Shown here piece after piece: positions 1 through 9,436 of a DNA stretch of 32,197 nucleotides. The translations under genes and the position numbers were made by a program. The notes under the pieces were generated by a model. It did no database searches. It saw nothing but the letters and a program-made list of their open reading frames with translations, and was not told the DNA's origin. Origin of the DNA: an uncultured Clostridia bacterium (GTDB lineage Bacteria > Bacillota > Clostridia > Oscillospirales > Acutalibacteraceae); assembly GCA_947652665.1 (NCBI GenBank), contig CANTDZ010000018.1, forward strand, positions 1 to 32,197, read 5' to 3'. The stretch's first letter is position 1, and each line of letters opens with the position of its first letter.

Positions 1-10
1 AGCTCCTTTC
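1..10 (-). promoter_or_regulatory. Ribosome binding site of a gene beyond the left edge
   Basis: On the minus strand the window ends with GAAAGGAGCT, a good ribosome binding site 57 nt after the stop of the oligoendopeptidase. It suggests a further gene of the same direction outside the window. Confidence 0.35.
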
Positions 11-67
11 TGCAACGCGGTAGAGGGTGTCCCCTTCCGTAAACAGGCGCTGCTTGCAGCCCAGGCC

Positions 68-1759
68 TCACTCCGTCAGGTGCTCCTCCGTCCACTGGAA
101 GGTAGCGGTGCACACGTCCTTCACGCACCCGGCGTCCAGGGGGCTGCGCAGCTCGACCGCATGGGCCAGGTCGATAAAGGTCTTCGTACCGCCCAGGCGT
201 ACCAGATCCATATATTTCTGCCAGGCCGCCGCCCTGTCCTCCAGCGAAAGGGCGAAGAACTGCAGTGACATGACCTGCGCCATGCAGTAATCAATATAAT
301 AGAAGGGATAGAGATAGATGTGCAGCTGCCTCTGCCAGCCAGCACCCCGGGCATAGAAGGGCAGGCCATCAAAGTCAATATAGGGGCGGTAGCGTTTTTC
401 CAGCCGCAGCCAGGCCTGGTTGCGCTCCTCGGGAGTGTACTCCGGGTGGCGGTATATTTCCTCTTGGAAGTGGTCAACCAAACAGCCGTAGGGGATGAAC
501 AGCAGGGCGTCCTCTGCATGGGAAAGCTCATATTTGTCCGTCAAATCCCCAAAGAACAGATGGTGCCAAGGGGCCGTGAGGAACTCCATGCTCATGGAGT
601 GGGTCTCCGCCCCTTCCATGGTGGGGCAGCGCAGGGCCCGAATGGACACGGTCTCATTGGCGATATAATCGGCAAAGGCATGGCCCGCCTCATGGGTCAG
701 CACGTCCACATCACCAGAGGTGCCGTTAAAATTGGAGAAAATAAAGGGCGTACCATAGTCCTCCAAGCTGGTGCAGTAGCCACCAGGGGCCTTGCCCTCT
801 TTGGCCAGCACGTCAAAGAGGTCGTTGTCGAACATCATGTGGATAAAGGCGGCGGTCTCTGGGGAAAGCTCCTCATACATCTTCTGGCCCGCAGCCATAA
901 TCTCCTCCGGGGTGCCCTGGGGCGTGGCAGAGCCGTCCTTGAACTTCAGGGCGTTATCATGGAACTTGAAATCTCCCACGCCGATGCGCTTTGCCTGGCG
1001 CTGTTTCAGCTTTACCGTCAGGGGGACAAGATCGGCCACCACCGCGTCCCGGAAAGCAGCAGACTCCTGTGGGGTATAGCAGTTGCGGCCCCGGCGGCGG
1101 GCCCCCAGCTCCACGAAGCTCTCAAAACCCAGGGCCTTTGCCTGCTGGGTGCGGTTTTTCACCAGCTTATCAAATATCCTGTCGAACTCTTCCCGGTGCT
1201 GGTCAAAGAAGCCGCCCTCAGCCTCCAAAGCTGCCCGGCGGGTGGCCCGGTCAGTGCTCTCCTTATAGGGGCCCAACTGGGCGATGGTGACCGTCTTGCC
1301 CATAAAGGGCACCCGGGCGCTGGCATATAGCTTTTGGTACTCGGTGGTCAGCTTATTTTCCTCCTGCATCAGGGGGATGATCTCAGGGGAGAAGGATTCC
1401 AGCTCCAATTCCAGATTTTTAAAAAGCAGAGAGCCCAGCTCCTGTTCCAGCCCGGCCCGGTAGGGAGAGGCTACCAGCGCCTTGTGGAAGGCCTGCAGCT
1501 TATCCTCCAGCAAGGGGGCCTGTTCGTCGTGATAAGCCTGCTCCTTCTCGTAAAACTCGTCCCGGGTGTCAACAGAATTGCGGATAGAGCACAGGGTGGC
1601 CTGGGTGCTCACATGGCCCAATAGCGTTTCCACCTCTTTATAGATAGCGGCCTGCTCCCCCGCCGAGGAGGCTTTTTCCAGGCGGGCGGTCAGGGCGTCC
1701 AGCTGAGAAAAGACCTGGGCATAGTCTGGGCGCTCATAAGGGATATCGGAAAAAATCAT
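68..1759 (-). CDS. M3 family oligoendopeptidase (copy 1)
   Basis: Zinc metallopeptidase of family M3 (PepF/thimet oligopeptidase type), expected to cut short peptides in the cytoplasm. The 563-aa product carries the zinc site HEAGH near residues 356-360, and the third ligand is probably the Glu of GAETHSMSME about 29 residues after the first His. The C-terminal substrate-binding stretch YARGAGWQRQ...YPFYYIDY is intact, and there is no signal peptide. I chose the ATG at 1759 because AAAGGAG lies 8 nt upstream and because the start then matches the paralogue at 2281. The frame stays open upstream to 1987, but that extension reads through the promoter. It is divergent from, and about 85% identical by eye to, the next gene, so it is a recent duplicate. 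The family is certain; the substrate is not. Confidence 0.93.
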   Translation of the reverse strand: MIFSDIPYERPDYAQVFSQLDALTARLEKASSAGEQAAIYKEVETLLGHVSTQATLCSIRNSVDTRDEFYEKEQAYHDEQAPLLEDKLQAFHKALVASPYRAGLEQELGSLLFKNLELELESFSPEIIPLMQEENKLTTEYQKLYASARVPFMGKTVTIAQLGPYKESTDRATRRAALEAEGGFFDQHREEFDRIFDKLVKNRTQQAKALGFESFVELGARRRGRNCYTPQESAAFRDAVVADLVPLTVKLKQRQAKRIGVGDFKFHDNALKFKDGSATPQGTPEEIMAAGQKMYEELSPETAAFIHMMFDNDLFDVLAKEGKAPGGYCTSLEDYGTPFIFSNFNGTSGDVDVLTHEAGHAFADYIANETVSIRALRCPTMEGAETHSMSMEFLTAPWHHLFFGDLTDKYELSHAEDALLFIPYGCLVDHFQEEIYRHPEYTPEERNQAWLRLEKRYRPYIDFDGLPFYARGAGWQRQLHIYLYPFYYIDYCMAQVMSLQFFALSLEDRAAAWQKYMDLVRLGGTKTFIDLAHAVELRSPLDAGCVKDVCTATFQWTEEHLTE

Positions 1760-1789
1760 TGCATTCGCTCCTTTCAAAATGGTAAGACC

Positions 1790-1819
1790 AGTATACAGCC
1801 ATGGCGCGTGGAAAGTCAA
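1790..1819 (-). promoter_or_regulatory. Sigma-A promoter of oligoendopeptidase copy 1
   Basis: On the minus strand TTGACT (1814-1819) is followed after 18 nt by TATACT (1790-1795). The predicted start of transcription lies about 25 nt before the ATG. The same two hexamers with the same 18-nt spacing precede the divergent paralogue. Confidence 0.7.
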
Positions 1820-2217
1820 GGGGGAGGGGGCGCAGGTTGCAAAGCATCCCCGCCACCGCGTCGAGGGTGTGTGGAAGCCAGGTCCCAGGGGCGCTTCTTC
1901 CCCCTGGAGGTAGGCAAACACCCCGCGGTCCCGCAAACCGGCTGGGGCGCAGAACCTGGCGGGCGCAAGGTGTTGCGTAGCAATCAAAAATTATAACAGG
2001 TGAGCGTTTGCCCTGCCATTACAAAGACGAAGCCGCCGGGCGGGTGACCCAGCGGCTTCTTAAGAGGAAGTAAGGAGTTAAAATGAGGATATGATGAAAA
2101 AGAGTTTGTGGCTTCCTTAACCACGTGCTTATGATACCCCTAAAATGTGAAGGTTCTCTGAACGGGGCGTGTCAATTTGCTAAACAATTTGTAAACAGAC
2201 CGTTTTGTGAAAAAATC
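1820..2217. other. Divergent intergenic region between the oligoendopeptidase copies
   Basis: About 400 nt lie between the two outward-facing promoters. I see no credible gene. The only clear structure is an inverted repeat, GAAGCCGC at 2029-2036 against GCGGCTTC at 2052-2059, with no good T tract on either strand. It could be a leftover terminator or a regulatory site. Nothing else was recognised. Confidence 0.4.
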
Positions 2218-2247
2218 TTGACTTGCGCCCACCTGCGGCAGTATACT
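2218..2247 (+). promoter_or_regulatory. Sigma-A promoter of oligoendopeptidase copy 2
   Basis: TTGACT (2218-2223), an 18-nt spacer, then TATACT (2242-2247). It has the same hexamers and spacing as the promoter of copy 1, which supports duplication of gene plus promoter. Confidence 0.72.
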
Positions 2248-2280
2248 CTTGAATAAGAGATTTTGGAAAGGAGCCACACC

Positions 2281-3972
2281 ATGAAATTCCCTGATATGCC
2301 CTACAACCGACCGGATTACCCCCAGGTGTACAAAGACCTGGAAGCCCTTACGACCCGCCTGCAGGCGGCCAGCACCATGCAGGAGCAGGCCGCCATTTAC
2401 AAAGAGCAGGAGGAGCTTTTGGGCCACGTGAGCACCCAGGCCACCATCTGCTCCATCCGCAACACCGTAGACACCCGCGACAGCTTCTACGAGCAGGAGC
2501 AGGCCTACCACGACGAGCAGGCCCCCCTGCTGGAGGAAAAGCTGCAGGCCTTCCACAAGGCGCTGGTGGAGTCGCCCCTGCGCGGGGAGCTGGAAAAAGA
2601 GCTGGGCTCGCTGCTGTTTTTGAATTTGGAGATGGAGCTCAAGTCCTTCTCCCCGGAGATCATCCCCCTGATGCAGGAGGAAAACAAGCTCACCACCGAA
2701 TATCAAAAGCTGTACGCCAGCGCCCGGGTGCCCTTTATGGGCAAAACGGTGACCATCGCCCAGCTGGGCCCCTACAAGGAGAGCACCGACCGCGCCACCC
2801 GCCGTGCCGCCCTGGAGGCCGAAGGCGGCTTCTTCGACGAGCACCGTGCCCAGTTTGACGAGCTGTACGACAAGCTGGTGAAAAACCGTACTCAGCAGGC
2901 CAAGGCCCTGGGCTTTGAGAGCTTTGTAGAGCTGGGCGCCCTGCGCCGCCAGCGCAACTGCTACACCCCGGCCCAGGCCGCAGGCTTCCGGGAGCAGGTA
3001 GTGCGCGACTTAGTGCCCCTGACCCTCAAGCTCAAGGAGCGCCAGGCCAAGCGCATCGGCGTGGAAGACTTCAAGTTCCACGACAACGCCCTGAAGTTCA
3101 AGGACGGCTCGGCCACGCCCCAGGGCACGCCGGAGGAGATCATGGCGGCCGGCAAGAAGATGTACGAGGAGCTGTCCCCCGAGACCGCCGAGTTCATCCA
3201 CATGATGTTCGACAACGACCTCTTTGACGTGCTGGCCAAGGACGGCAAGGCTCCCGGCGGCTACTGCACGGGCCTCACGGATTACGGCTATCCGTTTATC
3301 TTCTCCAACTTCAACGGCACCTCCGGCGACGTAGACGTGCTCACCCACGAGGCGGGCCACGCTTTCGCCGATTACATCGCCAACAAAACCGTGGACATCC
3401 ATGCCCTGCGCTGCCCCACTATGGAGGGCGCGGAGACCCATTCCATGAGCATGGAGTTCCTGACGGCTCCCTGGCACCATCTGTTCTTCGGGCCCCTGAC
3501 CGACAAGTATGAGCTCTCCCACGCCGAGGACGCCCTGCTGTTCATCCCCTACGGGTGCTTGGTGGACCACTTCCAGGAGGAAATGTACCGCCATCCCGAG
3601 TACACCCCCGAGGAGCGCAACCAGACCTGGCTGCGGCTGGAGAAGCTCTACCGCCCCTACATCGATTTTGATAACCTGCCCTTCTATGCCCGTGGCGCAG
3701 GCTGGCAGCGGCAGCTGCACATCTACCTGTACCCGTTCTACTACATCGACTACTGCATGGCCCAGGTCATGTCGCTGCAGGTCTTCGCCATGGCCCTGGA
3801 GGACAGCAAGGCGGCCTGGGAGAAGTATATGTCCTTTGTGCGCCTGGGCGGCACCAAGACCTTTGTAGACCTGGCTCACGCGGTGGGGCTGCGCAGCCCC
3901 TTGGACGAGGGCTGTGTCAAGGCCGTGTGCGAGGCAACCTTCCAGTGGACGGAAGCGCACTTGACGGAGTGA
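2281..3972 (+). CDS. M3 family oligoendopeptidase (copy 2)
   Basis: Second M3-type zinc oligopeptidase, 563 aa, the same length as copy 1 and alignable end to end without gaps by eye. The zinc motif HEAGH is at residues 356-360 and the probable third ligand is E385. Differences from copy 1 are concentrated at the N-terminus and in surface helices, while the active-site half is nearly unchanged. The ATG at 2281 has AAAGGAG about 8 nt upstream; an in-frame earlier ATG at 2263 lies before that site and is less likely. A membrane-protein gene begins 7 nt after the stop, so the two are probably co-transcribed. Retention of both active sites suggests both enzymes work, perhaps under different conditions or on different peptides (inference). 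Confidence 0.94.
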   Translation: MKFPDMPYNRPDYPQVYKDLEALTTRLQAASTMQEQAAIYKEQEELLGHVSTQATICSIRNTVDTRDSFYEQEQAYHDEQAPLLEEKLQAFHKALVESPLRGELEKELGSLLFLNLEMELKSFSPEIIPLMQEENKLTTEYQKLYASARVPFMGKTVTIAQLGPYKESTDRATRRAALEAEGGFFDEHRAQFDELYDKLVKNRTQQAKALGFESFVELGALRRQRNCYTPAQAAGFREQVVRDLVPLTLKLKERQAKRIGVEDFKFHDNALKFKDGSATPQGTPEEIMAAGKKMYEELSPETAEFIHMMFDNDLFDVLAKDGKAPGGYCTGLTDYGYPFIFSNFNGTSGDVDVLTHEAGHAFADYIANKTVDIHALRCPTMEGAETHSMSMEFLTAPWHHLFFGPLTDKYELSHAEDALLFIPYGCLVDHFQEEMYRHPEYTPEERNQTWLRLEKLYRPYIDFDNLPFYARGAGWQRQLHIYLYPFYYIDYCMAQVMSLQVFAMALEDSKAAWEKYMSFVRLGGTKTFVDLAHAVGLRSPLDEGCVKAVCEATFQWTEAHLTE

Positions 3973-3979
3973 GCCCTTT

Positions 3980-5509
3980 ATGTACATATATCTGTGGTGT
4001 TTTTTCCTGTTCGCGTTTTTGGGGTGGTGCAGCGAGGTCGTGTACGCCGCCGCCCTGGAAAAGCGGTTTGTAAACCGGGGCTTCTTAAACGGCCCCCTGT
4101 GCCCCATTTATGGCCTGGGGGTCATCACCATCGACTTTATTATGAAGCCCTTCGGGGACAATCTGGCGGTGCTGATTGTGGGGTCGATGTTCCTGGGCAC
4201 GGGCCTGGAATGGCTGGCCGGGTTTTTATTGGAGAAGGTGTTCCACCAGAAGTGGTGGGATTACTCCGATAAGCCCCACAACATCGGCGGCTATGTGTGC
4301 CTGAGCTTCGCCATTGTGTGGGGCCTGGCCGGGGCGGCTGTGGTAAGGTTTATTATGCCCTTTGCCGGGCGCATGGCCTCCCGGATACCGGAATCCATCG
4401 GCTGGGTGCTGCTCATCGTGCTGCTGTCGCTGTTTGCGGCGGATTTCACGGTGACGGTGGTGTCGATTATCGGCCTCAACCGGAAGCTCAAGAACCTGGA
4501 GATGGTTTCCAGCAAGCTGCGCGCCGGTTCCGACCGGCTGGGCCAGAAGCTGTATGCCGGGGCCATGGAGGCCCAGGAGCGCGAAAAAGAGTGGCAGAAG
4601 GAAGCCGCCCGGCTCAAGGAGAAGTACGAGCAGGGCCTGCAGGCCAACTACCTGCACAAGCGCCTGCTGAAAGCCTTCCCGGACCTGCACTCCCTGCGCC
4701 ATAACGAAGAGCTGGAAGCCCTTCGGCAGGAAGTCAACGTGTTCCGCCGCAAGTCCTCCGAGGCCATCCGCCGCCGCAACGAGCGCGCCATCGCCGTGTA
4801 CGAGGGCAAGCTGGCCGAAGGCGAGCCCCGCCCCTTTGCCTATGGGCTTTGCTACTCGAAGCTGTTTTGGATTTTCATGATCGGCAACGTTGTGGGCTTT
4901 GCCCTGGAAACCGTCTACGCCTTGGTCGTGCCGCCCCACCAGTTCCAGCTGCGGGTCAGCGTGGTGTTTGGGCCGTTTATCCTGGTGTACGGGTTCGGGG
5001 CGGTGGCCATTACGCTGTTCCTGTACCATATGTACAACCAGCGGGACGTCCTCATCTTTATCGCCAGTATGTTTATCGGCGGCGCGTTTGAGTACCTGTG
5101 CAGCTTCCTGCAGCAGTCCCTGTTCGGCACGGTGTCCTGGGAGTACAGCGACTCCGTCCTGAACGTCAGCGGCCGCACCAACCTGATGTACTCGTTTTTC
5201 TGGGGCATCCTGGGGCTCATCTGGCTGAAAGACCTGTACCCCGTCCTGTCCCGGTTCATCGAGCGCATCCCGAAAAAAGTGGGCCGCTCCCTGACCATCG
5301 CGGTATCTGTCTTTATGGCCATCGATATTTTGCTGTCGGCGGGGGCGGTTTACCGGCAGTCGGAGCGCTTTAACGGCATTCCGGCGGAAAACGGCATCCA
5401 AATGTTCTTTGACCACTACTTCCCTGACGAATTTTTAGATTTCATTTACCCCAACATGGAGTACGTGGGCAAGCCCGAAATATTTGAAAAAGCAAAAGAA
5501 ATGCGGTAA
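3980..5509 (+). CDS. Membrane protein with two CmpB-type (putative ABC transporter) domains
   Basis: A 509-aa integral membrane protein. Residues about 1-160 hold a hydrophobic domain starting YLWCFFLFAFLGWCSEVVYAA with GPLCPIYGLG, typical of the CmpB-like family annotated as putative ABC-transporter type IV (PF06541). Residues about 165-280 are a charged, Lys/Glu-rich helical, probably coiled-coil region. Residues about 285-440 repeat the same membrane domain (GFALETVYAL, GPFILVYGFG, a second WEYSD motif) and end in a short tail. The repeated GP.(C/I)..YG.G and W(D/E)YSD motifs show internal duplication. The biochemical role of the family is not established. It starts 7 nt after the oligoendopeptidase stop, so it is likely in the same transcript, and ends at a terminator. 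Confidence 0.82.
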   Translation: MYIYLWCFFLFAFLGWCSEVVYAAALEKRFVNRGFLNGPLCPIYGLGVITIDFIMKPFGDNLAVLIVGSMFLGTGLEWLAGFLLEKVFHQKWWDYSDKPHNIGGYVCLSFAIVWGLAGAAVVRFIMPFAGRMASRIPESIGWVLLIVLLSLFAADFTVTVVSIIGLNRKLKNLEMVSSKLRAGSDRLGQKLYAGAMEAQEREKEWQKEAARLKEKYEQGLQANYLHKRLLKAFPDLHSLRHNEELEALRQEVNVFRRKSSEAIRRRNERAIAVYEGKLAEGEPRPFAYGLCYSKLFWIFMIGNVVGFALETVYALVVPPHQFQLRVSVVFGPFILVYGFGAVAITLFLYHMYNQRDVLIFIASMFIGGAFEYLCSFLQQSLFGTVSWEYSDSVLNVSGRTNLMYSFFWGILGLIWLKDLYPVLSRFIERIPKKVGRSLTIAVSVFMAIDILLSAGAVYRQSERFNGIPAENGIQMFFDHYFPDEFLDFIYPNMEYVGKPEIFEKAKEMR

Positions 5510-5513
5510 TAAA

Positions 5514-5543
5514 AAAGCGGCCTGGCGAAAACCAAGCCGCTTT
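5514..5543. terminator. Bidirectional terminator between the CmpB-type gene and glnN
   Basis: The inverted repeat GCGGC(C)TGG / CCA(A)GCCGC with a 6-nt loop is flanked by A tracts on the left and T's on the right. On the minus strand it ends in six T's after the glnN stop. It separates convergent genes and can serve both. Confidence 0.85.
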
Positions 5544-5555
5544 CCTTATGTTCTT

Positions 5556-7670
<2,115 letters not shown>

Positions 7671-7701
7671 GTGAAAGACCCCTTTTCGTTTTTTGTTGCT
7701 T

Positions 7702-7730
7702 ATTTTAGCCCAATGAAGGGGATTTGTCAA
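7702..7730 (-). promoter_or_regulatory. glnN promoter
   Basis: Minus-strand TTGACA (7725-7730), a 17-nt spacer and TAAAAT (7702-7707), about 32 nt upstream of the start codon. The -35 is perfect and the -10 is near-consensus. I saw no obvious repressor palindrome. Confidence 0.85.
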
Positions 7731-7738
7731 GGCGTGGG

Positions 7739-7767
7739 TTGACAGGGGCAGGGAAATCCGGTATAAT
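7739..7767 (+). promoter_or_regulatory. Consensus promoter of the antisense RNA
   Basis: TTGACA (7739-7744), exactly 17 nt, then TATAAT (7762-7767): a perfect sigma-A consensus. It fires away from glnN into a stretch that ends in a terminator within about 100 nt and contains no open reading frame, so the product should be a small RNA. Confidence 0.85.
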
Positions 7768-7773
7768 AAAACT

Positions 7774-7872
7774 AAAGAAAAAAGAGCCTGCCGATAGACG
7801 GCTGGCCAAGATTAAAAGATAATATTACTCAAAGAAGTAACCGTTCTCTTAGCTTGGGGCGGTTACTTTTTT
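7774..7872 (+). ncRNA. Predicted type I antitoxin antisense RNA
   Basis: A transcript of about 99 nt starts about 7 nt after a perfect promoter and ends at a hairpin, AAGTAACCG (7835-7843) with CGGTTACTT (7860-7868), running into a T tract. Its 3' part is complementary to the end of the holin-like toxin gene on the other strand, including the stop codon at 7863-7865. This tail-to-tail overlap is the arrangement known for TxpA/RatA and BsrG/SR4 in Bacillus. No protein is encoded. Pairing with the toxin mRNA to block or degrade it is inferred from those families. Confidence 0.68.
7835..7872 (+). terminator. Terminator of the antisense RNA
   Basis: Nine-bp stem AAGTAACCG / CGGTTACTT around a loop of about 16 nt, followed by six T's. 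The opposite strand lacks a comparable T run, so termination should be efficient only for the plus-strand RNA. Confidence 0.8.
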
Positions 7873-7955
7873 GTGCTGGTGATCCATGCAATCAAGAGCG
7901 TAACGATGATACCATCCATCATCAACGCTAGTGAGAGGATTTCATAGGCACTCAA
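7863..7955 (-). CDS. Holin-like type I toxin peptide (30 aa)
   Basis: The peptide begins (TTG)SAYEILSLALMMDG, continues with a hydrophobic helix IIVTLLIAWI and ends STKK. This is the layout of the putative holin-like toxin family (Hol_Tox, TxpA/BsrG-like): a short SAYE-L-LM N-terminus, one membrane segment and a Lys-rich tail. The TTG start is supported by a very strong AAAGGAGGGG 7-8 nt upstream. The family inserts into the membrane and stops growth when overproduced; that role is transferred from the family, not shown here. The predicted promoter lies about 180 nt upstream, giving a long leader with a hairpin, as is usual when toxin translation is restrained. The antisense RNA overlaps its 3' end. 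Confidence 0.75.
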   Translation of the reverse strand: MSAYEILSLALMMDGIIVTLLIAWITSTKK

Positions 7956-8048
7956 AGTATCCCCTCCTTTCCATGGATTCCCTTATTATTCAGGGTTTCT
8001 ATGTAATCAGAAGGTTCAGGCCGTTCTGTTGAAGGCCAACCGGTGAGC

Positions 8049-8065
8049 ACGTGCCAGTGGCACGT
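8049..8065. other. Hairpin in the toxin mRNA leader
   Basis: Perfect 7-bp inverted repeat ACGTGCC / GGCACGT with a 3-nt loop, inside the predicted 5' untranslated region of the toxin mRNA (8131 to 7956). It may structure the leader. The same palindrome could also be a protein site. Confidence 0.45.
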
Positions 8066-8137
8066 TGAAGCGAACCGACCGAGACGGCAGTCGAGACCTA
8101 CCGTTTGGCAGGCTCCTGTGCATTTCTGCACAAAACT

Positions 8138-8166
8138 ATCATAGCAGGAAAAAGGACAAGATGCAA
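8138..8166 (-). promoter_or_regulatory. Predicted promoter of the toxin mRNA
   Basis: Minus-strand TTGCAT (8161-8166), a 17-nt spacer and TATGAT (8138-8143). Transcription would start near 8131 and reach the toxin after about 180 nt. The -10 is good and the -35 moderate. Confidence 0.6.
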
Positions 8167-8262
8167 GGCCGTTTTTCTTATTTTGCCCGATTGTGGACCA
8201 TGGAAAAAATCTTGGGCCCAGTGGGGCAATTTTTGTAGGAAGGGGAGAAACGCAAATTTTTG

Positions 8263-8291
8263 TTGCGCTGGGCGGGATTTTCTAGTATGAT
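8263..8291 (+). promoter_or_regulatory. carA promoter
   Basis: TTGCGC (8263-8268), 17 nt, TATGAT (8286-8291). The leader to the carA start is about 50 nt, too short for a classical attenuator, and I see no riboswitch in it. Confidence 0.65.
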
Positions 8292-8347
8292 AGTATACTG
8301 AATGAAAGTACGTGAGACATCGCCGAGACGCAGAAAGGAAGAGATGT

Positions 8348-9418
8348 ATGGGGAAAACAGGCTATTTGGTACTGGAAAACGGAAAAGTGTTCCGCGGGCA
8401 GCGGTTTGGCGCTGCGGGAGAGGTCATGGCAGAGGTCGTGTTTACCACGGGCATGACGGGGTATTTGGAAACGCTCACCGACCGAAGCTTTTATGGGCAG
8501 GCGGTCGTGCAGACGTTCCCTCTTATTGGCAATTACGGCGTTATCCCCGCTGATTTTGAAAGTGATTCTATTGGTCCAAAAGGTTATATTGTGAAGCATT
8601 GGTGCCAAGCTCCTTCGAATTTCCGTTCAGAAGGCAGCCTTGACACCTTTTTTCAAGAGAGGGGCGTCACGGCGCTTTCGGGCATCGACACGCGGGCGCT
8701 GACCAAGCTCATCCGGGAGAAGGGCGTCATGAACGGCATGATTACCGACGATCCCCAGAGCGTGGACATGGAGGCCCTGAAAGCCTACCGGGTCGAGGGG
8801 GCGGTGAAGGCCACCTCTACGAAAGAGTTCTACACTGTAAAGCCCGAGGGCGAAGTAAAAAAGAAGCTGGCCCTGATTGACTACGGCATGAAGCGGAATA
8901 TTTTGCGGGAGCTTGTAAAGCGCGGGGCCCAGGTCACCGTGTGCCCCTGTAGCGTGACGGCCCCGGAGATCGCGGAGATGGGCGTGGACGGCATCATGCT
9001 GACAAACGGCCCCGGCGACCCAGCGGAGAACACAGAGGCCATCGCCAACCTGAAGGAGATTTGTGAGCTGAAAAAGCCCATGTTCGGCATCTGCCTGGGG
9101 CACCAGCTGCTGGCCCTGGCCCACGGGGCTGGCCGCATGAAGCTGAAATACGGCCATCGGGGCGAGAACCAGCCCGTAAAGAACCTGGAAACCGGGCGGG
9201 TCTACGTGACCAGTCAGAACCACGGCTACGCCATCGTAGCGGACAGCCTGGATGCTAAGATCGGCCAGGAGCTGTACCGCAATGTCAACGACGGTACCTG
9301 CGAGGGGATGCGGTATTTTGAGCACCCGGCGTTTTCCGTGCAGTTCCACCCGGAAGCCTGCGGCGGGCCGCTGGACACGGAGGAACTGTTTGACGAGTTT
9401 TTCAACATGATGCGCTAA
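8348..9418 (+). CDS. carA: Carbamoyl-phosphate synthase small (glutaminase) subunit
   Basis: Hydrolyses glutamine and passes ammonia to the large subunit for carbamoyl phosphate, the precursor of pyrimidines and arginine. The 356-aa product has the N-terminal CarA domain (GYLVLENGKVFRG...) and a C-terminal class I glutamine amidotransferase with nucleophile Cys249 (GICLGHQ) and His334/Glu336 (FHPEACGG). The length is normal. The ATG at 8348 follows AAAGGAAGAG, and the in-frame codons back to 8312 lie before this site. The next gene, the large subunit, starts 18 nt after the stop with AAAGGAGG, so the two form an operon. Confidence 0.95.
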   Translation: MGKTGYLVLENGKVFRGQRFGAAGEVMAEVVFTTGMTGYLETLTDRSFYGQAVVQTFPLIGNYGVIPADFESDSIGPKGYIVKHWCQAPSNFRSEGSLDTFFQERGVTALSGIDTRALTKLIREKGVMNGMITDDPQSVDMEALKAYRVEGAVKATSTKEFYTVKPEGEVKKKLALIDYGMKRNILRELVKRGAQVTVCPCSVTAPEIAEMGVDGIMLTNGPGDPAENTEAIANLKEICELKKPMFGICLGHQLLALAHGAGRMKLKYGHRGENQPVKNLETGRVYVTSQNHGYAIVADSLDAKIGQELYRNVNDGTCEGMRYFEHPAFSVQFHPEACGGPLDTEELFDEFFNMMR

Positions 9419-9436
9419 GAAAAGGAGGATGCAGCT

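Noticed and set aside
3010..4107. 365-codon minus-strand frame opposite the second oligoendopeptidase
   Set aside because: Shadow frame with the same His/Val/Gly-rich composition seen opposite other GC-rich genes here.
8161..8238. 25-codon plus-strand frame upstream of carA with a passable AAAGGAC before its ATG
   Set aside because: It has no promoter of its own, lies upstream of the carA promoter and overlaps the toxin promoter. The composition gives no sign of coding.
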